A stretch of 64,000 nt of DNA from Komagataeibacter melomenusus (GCF_013155395.1 NZ_JABJWC010000002.1:62001-126000), one strand, 5' to 3'. Positions 43,149-52,481 are shown, numbered from the stretch's first letter. Translations and numbers: made by a program. The notes: generated by a model from the sequence alone, not told the origin.

Positions 43149-43556
43149 ATGACGATTTCGCGTAATGTAACCGACATGACCACCCGCATCGGTGATTTCC
43201 TGACAGGCGCGCAGGGCGACCGTTCCGGTGCGCTGTCGGTGCTGAACGACATTCTCGGCCCCCTGCCCGCGCCAGACGAACCCAGCATGCTCGAACACCG
43301 CGCGGAGGAAGCAGGCATGCTGCCGCTGATCCGCTCATGGCAGGAGCACGACAAGGCCCCGCATGCCGATGAAAGCACGATCCAGGCCCTGTTCCGCCCC
43401 ACGGAACTCGAGCGTTTCTCCACCCAGACGGGCCTTTCCCAACAGGCTGCGATGAAGATCCTGCGCGAGATGCTGCCCTCGGCCATCCGTCACCGCGCGC
43501 TGAACGCGCGCGCGGGGTGGCAGCCTGCAAACACGGCGGACCCCAACCTGCACTGA
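43149..43556 (+). CDS. YidB-like (DUF937) protein
   Basis: 135 residues. The region EEAGMLPLIRSWQEHDKAP ... TQTGLSQQAAMKILREMLPSAIRH follows the DUF937/YidB pattern of short helices. Function of the family is unknown. It stands alone and ends at a strong terminator. Confidence 0.75.
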   Translation: MTISRNVTDMTTRIGDFLTGAQGDRSGALSVLNDILGPLPAPDEPSMLEHRAEEAGMLPLIRSWQEHDKAPHADESTIQALFRPTELERFSTQTGLSQQAAMKILREMLPSAIRHRALNARAGWQPANTADPNLH

Positions 43557-43585
43557 CACGCAGCACTCAGGATCACGCCTTTTTC

Positions 43586-43632
43586 AACCTGCCACGCCGG
43601 GGCACATCACCCCGGCGTGGCAGGTTTTTTTT
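43586..43632 (+). terminator. Rho-independent terminator after the YidB-like gene
   Basis: AACCTGCCACGCCGGGG and CCCCGGCGTGGCAGGTT form a perfect 17-base stem with a 7-base loop and a T8 run. Confidence 0.95.
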
Positions 43633-43654
43633 CAGTTCAGCCAGGATCTTCAGG

Positions 43655-43710
43655 CATAAAGAAGTTTTTGGTGAAGCTTTTTTCAAGAAGCTTCAAAAGG
43701 GGGCACCCAG
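43655..43710 (+). repeat. Dispersed repeat, copy 2
   Basis: The 24-base core at 43663-43686 is identical to 15377-15400 (inverted). It includes a palindrome GAAGCTTTTTTCAAGAAGCTTC-like element (43673-43694) and encodes KEVFGEAFFKKLQ in one frame. It lies beside the broken transposase. Confidence 0.75.
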
Positions 43711-43753
43711 AAACTTTTAGGGGCTGGCATAAGTCAGCATTGCTTGGGACGAT

Positions 43754-44310
43754 TCACGCGGGCAGTTGGGCCCATTGAGCAAGGATTTTCAGGAGTTTTG
43801 CAGGCGAGCGGATGTTGACGCGCCACTCGCACGCGGCGCGGAAGAGGTGGAAGTCCTTGCGTGGTATTCCATTGTATCGCCGCAGATGCCGCTTCGCCTG
43901 GTTCCAGAAATTCTCGATGCCGTTGATGTGGTTTCTGCCCAGGGCAAGATGCGTTCGTGATGGAATTCCGAGACATCCAGTTTGTTGCAAGCGTGCCAGG
44001 AATCGCTGTAGACGATTGAATTAGGCTGCATTTTCTTTCCAATGATCGACATCAGCGCCTGGTGTCCGGCATTGGGGATCATGACGGCGTGGACACGGTC
44101 ATGTCGTTTCAGCAGGCCAAAGACAGCCACTTTCCCGGCAGCGCCCCGGCCCCGTTTTTCTTTGCGATGTCAATCGAAATAGCTCTCATCGACTGCGATT
44201 TCACCTGAGACCGGCGCCCCATGAGCAATCTGTCCTGCGATGATCTCTCGCAATTTGCAGTCATACACTGTCGCTGTATTGCGATTGACGCCGACAAGTG
44301 CGGCAGCCAT
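43754..44310 (-). pseudogene. IS1595-type transposase, broken
   Basis: Pieces in three frames form one ISXO2/IS1595-like DDE transposase: LVGVNRNTATVYDCKLREIIAG, VDESYFD then a TGA (44170-44172) in place of a sense codon, HRKEKRGRGAAGKVAVFGLLKRHDRVHAVM, a frameshift near 43950, and GRNHINGIENFWNQAKRHLRR to the C-terminus. The N-terminal DNA-binding part is missing. It is a dead remnant. Confidence 0.85.
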
Positions 44311-44453
44311 TACCAAAAAGAGCCGCCCACGGGGCAGGTGCATGAACGGCCATGCCTGACCGTCATCGTTTCCGGGCATCATGACATGCTGGTGCCCATG
44401 AAACCGGGCCGACCGATCGGGCGTTTCACTTTCTCCCTGCCCGCAGGTGACCC

Positions 44454-45560
44454 ATGCAGCCTTACCGCCCCCTTGTCGCGGCCATTCCCGTGCGGAACGA
44501 GGCTGAGCGCATCGGCCCCTGCCTGCGCGCCCTCGCCCGCCAGCACGCGGCACGCCTGACGCATGTTGTGCTGCTGCTCAACAACTGCACCGATGCGACA
44601 TTGCCCGCCACGCAGGCCCTAAGCGGCCGTCTGCCTTTTGCCCTTCATGTCGTTGAACGCACCTATCCGCCCCCGATCGCTCATGCTGGCACCGCACGCC
44701 GCGCGGCCATGGCGCGCGCGGCTGAACTTGCTGGGCCGGAGGGCATCGTGCTCACCACTGATGCAGATGCCGTGGTGGCGGCTGACTGGCTTGCCAATAC
44801 GCTTGCCGCTTTTGCCACAGGGGCCGATGCCGTATGTGGCCGCGCGCTGATCGACCCGGTGGAAGCCGCGCGCCTGCCCGCCTGCCTGCATGAAGATGAC
44901 CGGGCGGAAACCGCCTATGCCACCCTGCTCGACCGGATCCATGACCTTGCCGATCCTGATCCGCATGACCCATGGCCACGGCATGCCGAGCATTCCGGGG
45001 CCAGTATTGCGGTGCGGGTTGGCCTGTACCACCGCGCAGGCGGCATTCCCGCCATGCCCCTGGGCGAGGACCGGGGGTTTCTGGCGGCCCTGCGCCGCGT
45101 GGATGCCGCCATCCGCCATGCGCCTGATGTGTGGGTGAGCGTATCCGGCCGGATCGCGGGGCGCGCGCGGGGCGGCATGGCCGATACCATGGCCCGCCGC
45201 CTGGTCCGGCAGGATGAAATGCTCGATGAAAGCCTTGAACCTGCCATGACCTGCCTGCATCGCGCCCAGGCCCGCGCGGCGCTGCGTGCCCTGTGGCGCC
45301 AGCCCGTGCGCCCCATGTCCTGGCTGGCACGGGCCGAAAGACTTGCTGGCCAGTTAATGCTGCCCGCCGCCACGCTTGTCGCGTCCTGCGCAGAACCGTT
45401 CTTTGGCCTGGCGTGGGATCGGGTCGAGGCTGCAAGCCCCCTCCTGCGCCGCCATCCTGTCAGGCGCGCGAGCCTTGCGGTCGAACACCAGCGCGCCGCC
45501 CGGATTGTGCTGCGCCTGCTGCATGCGCGGGCGCCAGCCCTGTCCGCGCTTGGTGGGTGA
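44454..45560 (+). CDS. Glycosyltransferase family 2
   Basis: 368 residues. GT-A fold: VAAIPVRNEAERIGPCL at the N-terminus and the metal-binding DAD at residues 103-105 in LTTDADAVV. The C-terminal 150 residues have an amphipathic region. It faces (convergent) an operon of acyl-CoA dehydrogenase, PIG-L deacetylase and methyltransferase, which suggests a joint pathway for a modified glycoside or glycolipid. Confidence 0.85.
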   Translation: MQPYRPLVAAIPVRNEAERIGPCLRALARQHAARLTHVVLLLNNCTDATLPATQALSGRLPFALHVVERTYPPPIAHAGTARRAAMARAAELAGPEGIVLTTDADAVVAADWLANTLAAFATGADAVCGRALIDPVEAARLPACLHEDDRAETAYATLLDRIHDLADPDPHDPWPRHAEHSGASIAVRVGLYHRAGGIPAMPLGEDRGFLAALRRVDAAIRHAPDVWVSVSGRIAGRARGGMADTMARRLVRQDEMLDESLEPAMTCLHRAQARAALRALWRQPVRPMSWLARAERLAGQLMLPAATLVASCAEPFFGLAWDRVEAASPLLRRHPVRRASLAVEHQRAARIVLRLLHARAPALSALGG

Positions 45561-45612
45561 CGCAGGCATAAGCCAGCGTTCTTTGAAGCATGCCGAAAAA
45601 GGCTTTGCTTGG

Positions 45613-46215
45613 TTATCCGCCATTGCAACATGCGCCCAGCATGTCCAGCCGGTAACGGGCATGATGTCGGGCATGTGTCACCCGCAGCCCGGCGGCATGG
45701 CAGGTTGCCGTGAAGAGGCGGGCGGCCTCGTTTCCATCGCACGGGGTATCGGTCGGGCCGGTCCAGTTGACCAGCACGATGGGGGCGTCCGCCTGCCGCA
45801 CACGCAGGCAATGGGTGGCGAGCCGCGCAATATCGGCCCGCGAGAGAAAATACAGCAGTTCCGAAATCATGATCAGGTCACACGACGCTGCTGGCAGGTC
45901 AGGAAAGGCATCGGGCAACTGCCCCCGATAAAACGCTACCCCGTCCAGTCCCGCGCAGCGGCGGCGTGCCTGCGCAAGGGCAGTCTCGGCCACATCCACG
46001 GCCAGCAGATGATCGCATTGCCGCGCCAGCCGGGCGGTCATGATGCCGATGGAGCACCCGAGTTCCAGCGCGTGACGGAACCGCCTGCCCGCCAGCAGCG
46101 CAAGGGTGTGGCGGTATTTGTCGCGTTCATAGGGCCGGCTTGCCACGCCCCATGGATCGGGACTGGCAGCATGGATGCGCTCGAACACGGTGCGCGGCCA
46201 GCTTGCCCTGCTCAT
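45613..46215 (-). CDS. SAM-dependent methyltransferase, NodS-like
   Basis: 200 residues. Motif I is HALELGCSIGIMTARLA and post-I is LLAVDVAETAL; the C-terminus (IVLVNWTGPTD ... ) matches NodS-like enzymes, which N-methylate deacetylated chitooligosaccharides. It overlaps the PIG-L gene by ATGA, so it is translated with it. Substrate unknown. Confidence 0.8.
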   Translation of the reverse strand: MSRASWPRTVFERIHAASPDPWGVASRPYERDKYRHTLALLAGRRFRHALELGCSIGIMTARLARQCDHLLAVDVAETALAQARRRCAGLDGVAFYRGQLPDAFPDLPAASCDLIMISELLYFLSRADIARLATHCLRVRQADAPIVLVNWTGPTDTPCDGNEAARLFTATCHAAGLRVTHARHHARYRLDMLGACCNGG

Positions 46216-46940
46216 GGCGCGAGAAAAACCTCAAAATCCGTGACCAGCGCCGCCAGCAGGCTGGCAGGCAGGCTAAAGCCGGTGGGGTCATCGGTTATCA
46301 GGCCGCCATACTGGCTTTCATGCGCACTGACGGCGCGGGCCTTGAGCGCACGATAAGGGGTGATGTCAAGGCGCATTCCCACAGGTGGCCCGTGATCAAG
46401 ATCCGTCTCCGCCGCCACAAGCCACCCCCACACCGGATAGGTCAGCAGGGGCAGGGCATGACAGCGGTGCAGGGCCAGGCCCATTTTCCAAACGGCTTCA
46501 TGATCGCAATGCGGATCAAGCCGCGAGGGCGCGAAAACCGTGGTACAGCCGTGCCGCACGGCCAGGCTGGCCAGTTCCTGCACGATACGGTCGAAAACCG
46601 GCCCCTCATGCGCGGTAGCGGCGTCGGGCTGGTTGAGAAAGACCACACGCTCCGGCCCCAGCCCCAGGCAGGCTACAGCATGCAGAACCTCCTGCCGCCG
46701 CTGTTGCCGCAGGCGCGTGGCAGGCCACTGGCGCGAGTGGGGGTGCGAGGCCGCGCCATCCGTCACGATAACGACAACAGGCGGCCGCCCGGCCTGGCAG
46801 CACGCGGCAATCAGGCCGCCACAGCCCAGGCTTTCATCATCGGCATGCGGGGCCAGGATCAGGGCCGTGCCGGGCACAATATCAGGCAGCGGGGCCAGTG
46901 GCAGGTTGCGCCACGCCGCGTGCAGGCTGCCCGCTTTCAT
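46212..46940 (-). CDS. PIG-L family deacetylase
   Basis: 242 residues. The zinc site starts with His32, Asp34 and Asp35 in LAPHADDESLGCGG, and the third ligand lies in PHCDHEAVW. Members remove acetyl groups from GlcNAc-type sugars. The ATG overlaps the acyl-CoA dehydrogenase stop (ATGA). With the NodS-like methyltransferase next to it, an amino sugar substrate is plausible. Confidence 0.85.
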   Translation of the reverse strand: MKAGSLHAAWRNLPLAPLPDIVPGTALILAPHADDESLGCGGLIAACCQAGRPPVVVIVTDGAASHPHSRQWPATRLRQQRRQEVLHAVACLGLGPERVVFLNQPDAATAHEGPVFDRIVQELASLAVRHGCTTVFAPSRLDPHCDHEAVWKMGLALHRCHALPLLTYPVWGWLVAAETDLDHGPPVGMRLDITPYRALKARAVSAHESQYGGLITDDPTGFSLPASLLAALVTDFEVFLAP

Positions 46941-48052
46941 GGCAGAGCCGCCGCCGCAGGCGGCAGGTCGCGCTGCATGAACCATGCAGCCGCCTCGCAT
47001 AATGTTTCATCAGGGGCGGGCTGGCGCAGGTAGGTGGCCAGATCGCGGGTCAGCCGTTCTGCCACGTTGGTCTTGATGAAGGCCGAAAGCCCCAGCCCGC
47101 GCTGGACCAGTTCAATCACGTCCAGCCCTGCCCGCTCTACGGCAATGCGCGCCAGATTGACGGTGGCGACAATATCGCCCGCGTCGTAGCGATCCTGTGC
47201 GGTGGCAACCAGCGCGGCCTTGCGTGTCCAGCCCAGGGCGGTCTGGGCGGCAATCAGCGCATGGCCGATCCGCGCCAGCTGGGCCGGGGCCTGCGCCCGC
47301 CCCCGTGCGGCAAGCTGTTCGCGCAGCACGGTGGTGAGCCTTTCAATCCCGCCAAGGGCTACGGCCATGGGCCGCCATGCTCCGGCTGAAAATTCAGGCT
47401 GGCGCAGATAGTCGCCCGCCTGCCCGATCAGGCTGTCCGGAGATACGCAAAGCCCCTCGAAATCGCACTGCCCCGTGCCTGCGCCCCGCATGCCGCTCAG
47501 CCCGCCGATGGAAGGATGGATGACACACCCCTGCCCCACCGCCACAAGCAGCATGCCCGTCGTGCCCGCCTGCGTGCGGGCCGTCACCAGTGCCCGCGTG
47601 ACATGACCCACGCCAGAAGCAAAGGCTTTCTGCCCATGCAGGATCAGGCCCTGCGCGGTCTGGTCCATATGCACGGGGCGCGCGCCATCGGTCACCCATA
47701 CGCCAAGGAGCGCGCCCGCGCGCACATCGGCCGCAAGGGCGGCGTACTGGGCCGGCGTGCCGTAGCGGCTGACAAGGCGCAGGGCGTTGACATGCCCTTC
47801 CACCACACGGCCAAGCGCCAGGCTGCCCTGCCCCACCAGTTGCAACAGGCGCAGCAGGCCCGCCGCGGCCGCCTCCGGCGCGGCATCGGGCCAGCAGCCG
47901 CCAAGCGCCAATGGCAGCGCTGCGGACAGGACGCCAAGTTGCCGCAGCCGCGCCAGTCCGTGCGTGGGAAAAACCGCCTGCGCATCATTCGCGCTGGCTT
48001 CCGCCTCGAGTTCGGCACGGCAGGCCATCAGGGCCTCGAAGGGAAAACTCAT
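46937..48052 (-). CDS. Acyl-CoA dehydrogenase-like flavoprotein
   Basis: 371 residues in the acyl-CoA dehydrogenase fold: PAQYAALAADVRAGALLGVWVTDG, then LHGQKAFASGVGHVTRALVTA (central beta domain) and a C-terminal helical bundle (DRYDAGDIVATVNLARIAVERAGLDVIELVQR). In this operon it may act on an acyl chain or an amine rather than in fatty acid breakdown. First gene of a three-gene operon. Confidence 0.8.
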   Translation of the reverse strand: MSFPFEALMACRAELEAEASANDAQAVFPTHGLARLRQLGVLSAALPLALGGCWPDAAPEAAAAGLLRLLQLVGQGSLALGRVVEGHVNALRLVSRYGTPAQYAALAADVRAGALLGVWVTDGARPVHMDQTAQGLILHGQKAFASGVGHVTRALVTARTQAGTTGMLLVAVGQGCVIHPSIGGLSGMRGAGTGQCDFEGLCVSPDSLIGQAGDYLRQPEFSAGAWRPMAVALGGIERLTTVLREQLAARGRAQAPAQLARIGHALIAAQTALGWTRKAALVATAQDRYDAGDIVATVNLARIAVERAGLDVIELVQRGLGLSAFIKTNVAERLTRDLATYLRQPAPDETLCEAAAWFMQRDLPPAAAALP

Positions 48053-48191
48053 GCAGGCAGGCTCCGTATTTCCGAAAAAGCAGGAAAACGCAGCAACCCG
48101 TCAGCACCGTTTCCCTGCCTGAACAAACAGCACCGGCACGCGATTGGTTCCCCTCACATCACGCAGGCCATGCCCTGCACCGCCAGTCCGG

Positions 48192-49565
48192 TTATCGCCG
48201 CCCCACGATATCCGCCACTTTCACGGCATAGCGGTCCGTCATGCCCGATACGAAATCGGTCAGCGCATGCAGCGCGTCATAGGCGTTGGTGACATGGGCG
48301 ACCGGCAGCCGCAATGCGCGCACCACCTGCGCGTGATAGGCGCTCAGCCGGGTGCTGTCCCATTCCACGGCCCGCAATTCATTCAGTAATGGCAGAAGCC
48401 CATCCAGAATGCGGTAGACGACGTTGCGCCCGTAAACCTCGAGTTCCGTCTTGCGTGCCGCGTTGAAGATCTCGGTCCGCGCCACCTGCCGTATGGCCTG
48501 GAATTCCGCCCCAAGCCGTGATGCCTCGACCAGCGAACGCGGGAAGTCTCCCTCCATGATGGCATCGTAATTCTCACGAAACGCCTCCACGCAGGCGGCA
48601 ATCGCGCCGCTGATGGCCTTGGCGCGGTAGATGGAGACAATATCGGCCCGGCTGCGTTCAGGGTAATCCCTGCGCGAGCGGGTCGTGAGCGCGCCAAGCA
48701 GGGTGGTTGCCACCTCGAAGCTGATATCTTCCGAAAGGTAGGCATCTTCCAAGTCCATGATATTGTAGCAGATGTCATCTGCCGCCTCCATCAGGAAGGC
48801 CAGCGGGTGCCGCCGCCACCATGAGCCGACAACCCGCCCGCTGGCATCAAGCACATCCGTGCGCCGCAGGCCAAGTGCCGTGGCGACATGCGCGAAAGTC
48901 GGCACGTCATTCTCGAAAAAACCGTATTTCTTGAGACCGATATAGGGCGTGCCGTCCACCACGCCCCCGACCCCCGCCTCCAGCCGGACAGGTGCTGAAA
49001 CCGGATATTTTGTAAAGGCCCCCAGTGAACCCAGCGCAAGCCGCATCCCGCCCCTGTTGCGATACATCTCGGTGCGCGTGAGAATGCGAAAACCCTGCGC
49101 ATTCCCCTCAAAGGCATTGAATTCGATACGCTGCGCGGGCGTGATCTCGCCCATGATATCGTGGCCTGCCGCAAATTTTTCCTTGAACCATGATCCGATG
49201 GCCTCCTCCCCGGAATGGCCGAAAGGCGGGTTGCCGATATCATGCGCCATGCAGGCCGTCTGCACGAGGCCCGCAACGACCTTGACCTCATCAGCCGTGA
49301 GGGCCTTGAGGTCATCGGCCAGCCATGAGCCCACCTCGGTGCCCAGCGAGTGCCCCACCGTCGCGGCCTCAAGGCTGTGGATCAGGCGGTGGTGCACATG
49401 GTCGTTATCATAAAGCGGGTGAACCTGGGTCTTGTTCGCGAGCCTGCGGAAAGGCGGCGAAAACAGGATACGGTCCATGTCCTGCATATAGGCGGGGCGG
49501 TGTTTTTCCTGCCTGTAGTCGGGGTCGTTGAGGCGTTCGGTCCTGAGAAGCGTGTTCCACTGCAT
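48192..49565 (-). CDS. dgt: Deoxyguanosinetriphosphate triphosphohydrolase
   Basis: 457 residues. The HD-domain metal site is seen in HHRLIHSLEAATVG and CMAHDIGNPPFGHSGE (His108/Asp109). RRLANKTQVHPL is the typical dGTPase segment before it. It hydrolyses dNTPs to nucleosides and triphosphate. Start ATG 49565. Confidence 0.9.
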   Translation of the reverse strand: MQWNTLLRTERLNDPDYRQEKHRPAYMQDMDRILFSPPFRRLANKTQVHPLYDNDHVHHRLIHSLEAATVGHSLGTEVGSWLADDLKALTADEVKVVAGLVQTACMAHDIGNPPFGHSGEEAIGSWFKEKFAAGHDIMGEITPAQRIEFNAFEGNAQGFRILTRTEMYRNRGGMRLALGSLGAFTKYPVSAPVRLEAGVGGVVDGTPYIGLKKYGFFENDVPTFAHVATALGLRRTDVLDASGRVVGSWWRRHPLAFLMEAADDICYNIMDLEDAYLSEDISFEVATTLLGALTTRSRRDYPERSRADIVSIYRAKAISGAIAACVEAFRENYDAIMEGDFPRSLVEASRLGAEFQAIRQVARTEIFNAARKTELEVYGRNVVYRILDGLLPLLNELRAVEWDSTRLSAYHAQVVRALRLPVAHVTNAYDALHALTDFVSGMTDRYAVKVADIVGRR

Positions 49566-49689
49566 GCCCGGTCAATCCCTGGTGGCAATCTGCCTGCCAT
49601 CATCCGTGCTCCCCCCATGCCGGTCAAGCCGCCTGCCCGCATGTAACGGAAAAAGCACGATAATCGGGTCCGCGCAGGCCCGTATGCGC

Positions 49690-49827
49690 TCACTCCTCGC
49701 CACCCGACCCGAACAGGAATTCAATCGCCCACATGGCCAGCCGCATCACCGCCCATGTTAAAAAACACAGCAGGATGCCATTACGGATTACGATGGAAAT
49801 CTGATAAATCATATTCCACTGGGTCAC
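49690..49827 (-). CDS. 45-residue membrane protein
   Basis: A GTG at 49827 overlaps the stop of the preceding gene (GTGA). The product (MTQWNMIYQISIVIRNGILL ... WAIEFLFGSGGEE) has one membrane helix. An internal ATG at 49812 gives 40 residues. Function unknown. Confidence 0.5.
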   Translation of the reverse strand: MTQWNMIYQISIVIRNGILLCFLTWAVMRLAMWAIEFLFGSGGEE

Positions 49828-50078
49828 GCGTTATCGTTCCTTCCCGCCAGGCATTCTCTGTTCATGGTAGGCGTGTGCACCCTTGCGCCTTGATTTGCCA
49901 GCATTTCCTGCCTCACCTGCTTTGCGCGCGCCCGTGGCGGGGCCTCTCCTGCCAGCATACAGGCTGCCATTGCAAAAGTATATGTTTCGTTATCGCAACG
50001 CATGTGTGGAGCCGGGGGTATGGGCTTTTCCAGCAATGCTTTAGCGGATGGTAGGGGTGCATTTTTTTCATGCGACAT
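49824..50078 (-). CDS. Small hypothetical protein
   Basis: 84 residues (MSHEKNAPLPSAKALLEKPI ... ). It is soluble and basic, with no recognised family. AGGA lies upstream of ATG 50078. It is coupled to a downstream 45-residue membrane protein by GTGA, and the coupling supports both being real. Confidence 0.5.
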   Translation of the reverse strand: MSHEKNAPLPSAKALLEKPIPPAPHMRCDNETYTFAMAACMLAGEAPPRARAKQVRQEMLANQGARVHTPTMNRECLAGRNDNA

Positions 50079-50253
50079 CCTGTCATAACAACCTTAAACC
50101 TGCTTGCATGTGTAGGTCGGCACATCCGTGATGAAGAAAGACCGGACGGCAGGGGCCCTGGCTCCTGCCGTTGCTGTTTTACCCCCCCTTATTTGCCTGC
50201 GCGCATGATCGTAACGGTTTTCCTTGCCACCCGTTCGTGGCAGGCTGGGCGGC

Positions 50254-50739
50254 ATGAAACCCAACCTGTTGATCAGTGGCTGCCTTGCGGGCCTGCCGGT
50301 GCGCTATGATGGCTCGGCCCGCCCCCTGATGGAGCACAGTCTGGCGCGATGGCGGGCGGAAGGGCGTGTGACGGTTGCCTGCCCCGAAACGCAGGCAGGC
50401 CTCATGACTCCCCGCGCCCCGGCTGAAATTGCGCAGGGGCGCGATGGTGTAGCGGTGCTTGACGGGTGGGGCTGCGTTCATGAAGCGACAGGGCAGGATG
50501 TATCGGCCCCGTTTGTAGCGGGCGCCCATCTTGCCCTGGCCATGGCCCGGCAGCATCACTGCGCTCTGGCGCTGCTTATGGATGGCAGCCCGTCATGTGG
50601 CAGCAGTTTTATTTATGATGGCACGTTTACCGGCACGCGCCATGCCGGGATGGGGGTGACCACGGCTCTTTTACGCCGCCATGGGGTGGCCGTTTACGCG
50701 CCCGCGCAATTTGCGCTGCTCGCAGCCAGAATGGATTGA
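50254..50739 (+). CDS. DUF523 protein
   Basis: 161 residues from ATG 50254. It has the DUF523 signatures: LISGCLAGLPVRYDG, VACPETQAGLMTPR and MDGSPSCGS, with conserved Cys. The family is widely distributed and possibly binds metal. Function unknown. Confidence 0.85.
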   Translation: MKPNLLISGCLAGLPVRYDGSARPLMEHSLARWRAEGRVTVACPETQAGLMTPRAPAEIAQGRDGVAVLDGWGCVHEATGQDVSAPFVAGAHLALAMARQHHCALALLMDGSPSCGSSFIYDGTFTGTRHAGMGVTTALLRRHGVAVYAPAQFALLAARMD

Positions 50740-51095
50740 GTGCTCCTGCACGCTGCCCGCACACGGGGCATGGTTTGATGCCCTGTAACAGATACGCGCC
50801 AGAACCGTCTTCCTGCTGACAGGAGTTTTCCGGATTGGCTTTTGAGACACGCCCCGTTCATGCCGGTTCTGCCTGCCGTTACGTTTGGTCAGGTTTCTTT
50901 ACGCAGTGTATGGCAGATGTCGCGTATCATGGAACCTGCGGTCCCGGCTTGCCCGGCCATCCACCTGCGCCGGGACCGCACCCGCCGGATGCGCGTCATG
51001 CCTTTGCACGCGGCGCATGGCTGTCGCAACGGGGCGCCGCTACGGCACAATCTTGCCTGCCTGCTGGCCCGCAGCCTGATGGGAAGCCTGCCGCC
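50740..51095. other. Intergenic region, no confident gene
   Basis: About 356 bases. Open frames on both strands have weak coding character and are judged shadows. It probably contains the promoter of the next lipoprotein gene. Confidence 0.4.
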
Positions 51096-51281
51096 ATGCG
51101 TCTGCTCCCGCGTTTTCTCATGCTTCTTGCCTGCATTGCTGGCCTTGCCGCCTGCGCTGACCACAATCCGCGCCTTGATGATAACGCGCGCGCCGCAGCG
51201 GATCATGGCAATGGTGGCCCGCAGGGTGAGTGGGGCAGCCTGGGCGGTGGCTGGAGCGGACCCGGTAACATGGGCTGGTAG
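51096..51281 (+). CDS. Small lipoprotein
   Basis: 61 residues from ATG 51096. The lipobox LAAC ends at about Cys20, followed by an Asn/Asp/Gly-rich mature part (ADHNPRLDDNARAAADHGNG). Function unknown. Confidence 0.6.
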   Translation: MRLLPRFLMLLACIAGLAACADHNPRLDDNARAAADHGNGGPQGEWGSLGGGWSGPGNMGW

Positions 51282-51406
51282 AACCCGCTTTTATTGCCAT
51301 GACATGAATAATATATAATCCATCTGAAACACAAAAACGGCCTCTGCACATAATGCCGTTACATTGACCCCTTACAGGTATTGCAAAACCACCCGAGGTC
51401 TTGCCA

Positions 51407-51724
51407 ATGCCCAGAAGAATCACCATCGCGGCCCTGTCCGTCACGATGCTCGCCGCAGTCCCCCGGCCTGCGGCAAGCCACAGCTATCATATTGGCCTGC
51501 CCGCGCGGTTGCATGCGCATAACCATGTCAATTCGGTCTATGGCTACATGGCGGGGCATAGCGCTGCCATCCCCCGGCAGAGCAGCCGTTACCGCAACAT
51601 CGAGGCCCGATGCGAGGGCCGTTCGCTCGGTAGCGATTCTACGGCCACGACCATCGGGATCAGCCAGGCCTCGCACCGTAACTTCTTTGCAGAATGCATG
51701 ACACAGGCTGGCGCGTGGCAATAA
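51407..51724 (+). CDS. Small secreted protein
   Basis: 105 residues from ATG 51407, behind GAGGT. A signal peptide (MPRRITIAALSVTMLAAVPR ...) is followed by a His/Ser/Arg-rich mature region with two Cys (ARCEGRSLG, FAECMTQAG). No family recognised. Confidence 0.6.
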   Translation: MPRRITIAALSVTMLAAVPRPAASHSYHIGLPARLHAHNHVNSVYGYMAGHSAAIPRQSSRYRNIEARCEGRSLGSDSTATTIGISQASHRNFFAECMTQAGAWQ

Positions 51725-51784
51725 GGGGCCAGCCTGTGGCAACCGGTCTGTTCACGCCATAGGTAACGCGCTACCACAGGCAGC

Positions 51785-52465
51785 ATGAATCCGGGCATAA
51801 AGGCAGACAGGATGGATGAAGCTTTCTGGCAGGCGAAGTGGGAACGCGGCGAGACCGGCTTTCATGAACCCCGCCCCAACGCCCTGCTCACCCGCTATCT
51901 GCCAGCCCTGCACCTGCCTGCGGGCGCGCGGGTTTTCGTGCCCCTGTGTGGCATGAGCCTCGATATTCACTGGCTGCTGGCGCAGGGCTACGGCGTGGCG
52001 GGCTGCGAACTCAGCCGCATTGCCGTAACACGCCTCTTTGCAGCACTGGGTCTGGTGCCGCATGTTACACCCTGCGGCGCGCTTGATCGCTTCGAGGCGG
52101 GCAAACTCTGCGTTTTTGCTGGCAATATCCTTGACCTGACCCCACAACAGCTTGGAGCGGTGGATGCCGTCTATGATCGCGCGGCGCTGATCGCCCTGCC
52201 CGCGCCCATGCGGGTGGCCTATGCCCGCCACCTCGTTGCCCTGACCCACAGCGCGCCGCAATTGCTCATCTGCCTGGAATATGACCAGTCATGCCGCGCA
52301 GGGCCGCCCTTTGCGGTGGATGAAACGATGGTGCGCCAGTATTATGCCGGAACTCTGCTGCCAGCGCGCATCGCCCGGCAGGCCGTGCCCGGCGGCCTGA
52401 AAGGCGCCTGCCCGGCATGGGAAAGCGTATGGACCCTCACACCCTGCCCTGGGCCCGCACCATAG
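51785..52465 (+). CDS. tpm: Thiopurine S-methyltransferase
   Basis: 226 residues. The TPMT pattern is complete: FWQAKWERGETGFHE, RVFVPLCGMSLDIHWLL (motif I) and DAVYDRAALIALP. It methylates thiols or metalloids (selenite/tellurite resistance in bacteria) with SAM. Start ATG 51785. Confidence 0.9.
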   Translation: MNPGIKADRMDEAFWQAKWERGETGFHEPRPNALLTRYLPALHLPAGARVFVPLCGMSLDIHWLLAQGYGVAGCELSRIAVTRLFAALGLVPHVTPCGALDRFEAGKLCVFAGNILDLTPQQLGAVDAVYDRAALIALPAPMRVAYARHLVALTHSAPQLLICLEYDQSCRAGPPFAVDETMVRQYYAGTLLPARIARQAVPGGLKGACPAWESVWTLTPCPGPAP

Positions 52466-52481
52466 CGTCGCCGCCCGTCAA

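Noticed and set aside
50842-51318. 158-residue plus-strand frame
   Set aside because: It overlaps the lipoprotein gene in another frame and has Arg/Ala-rich shadow composition.
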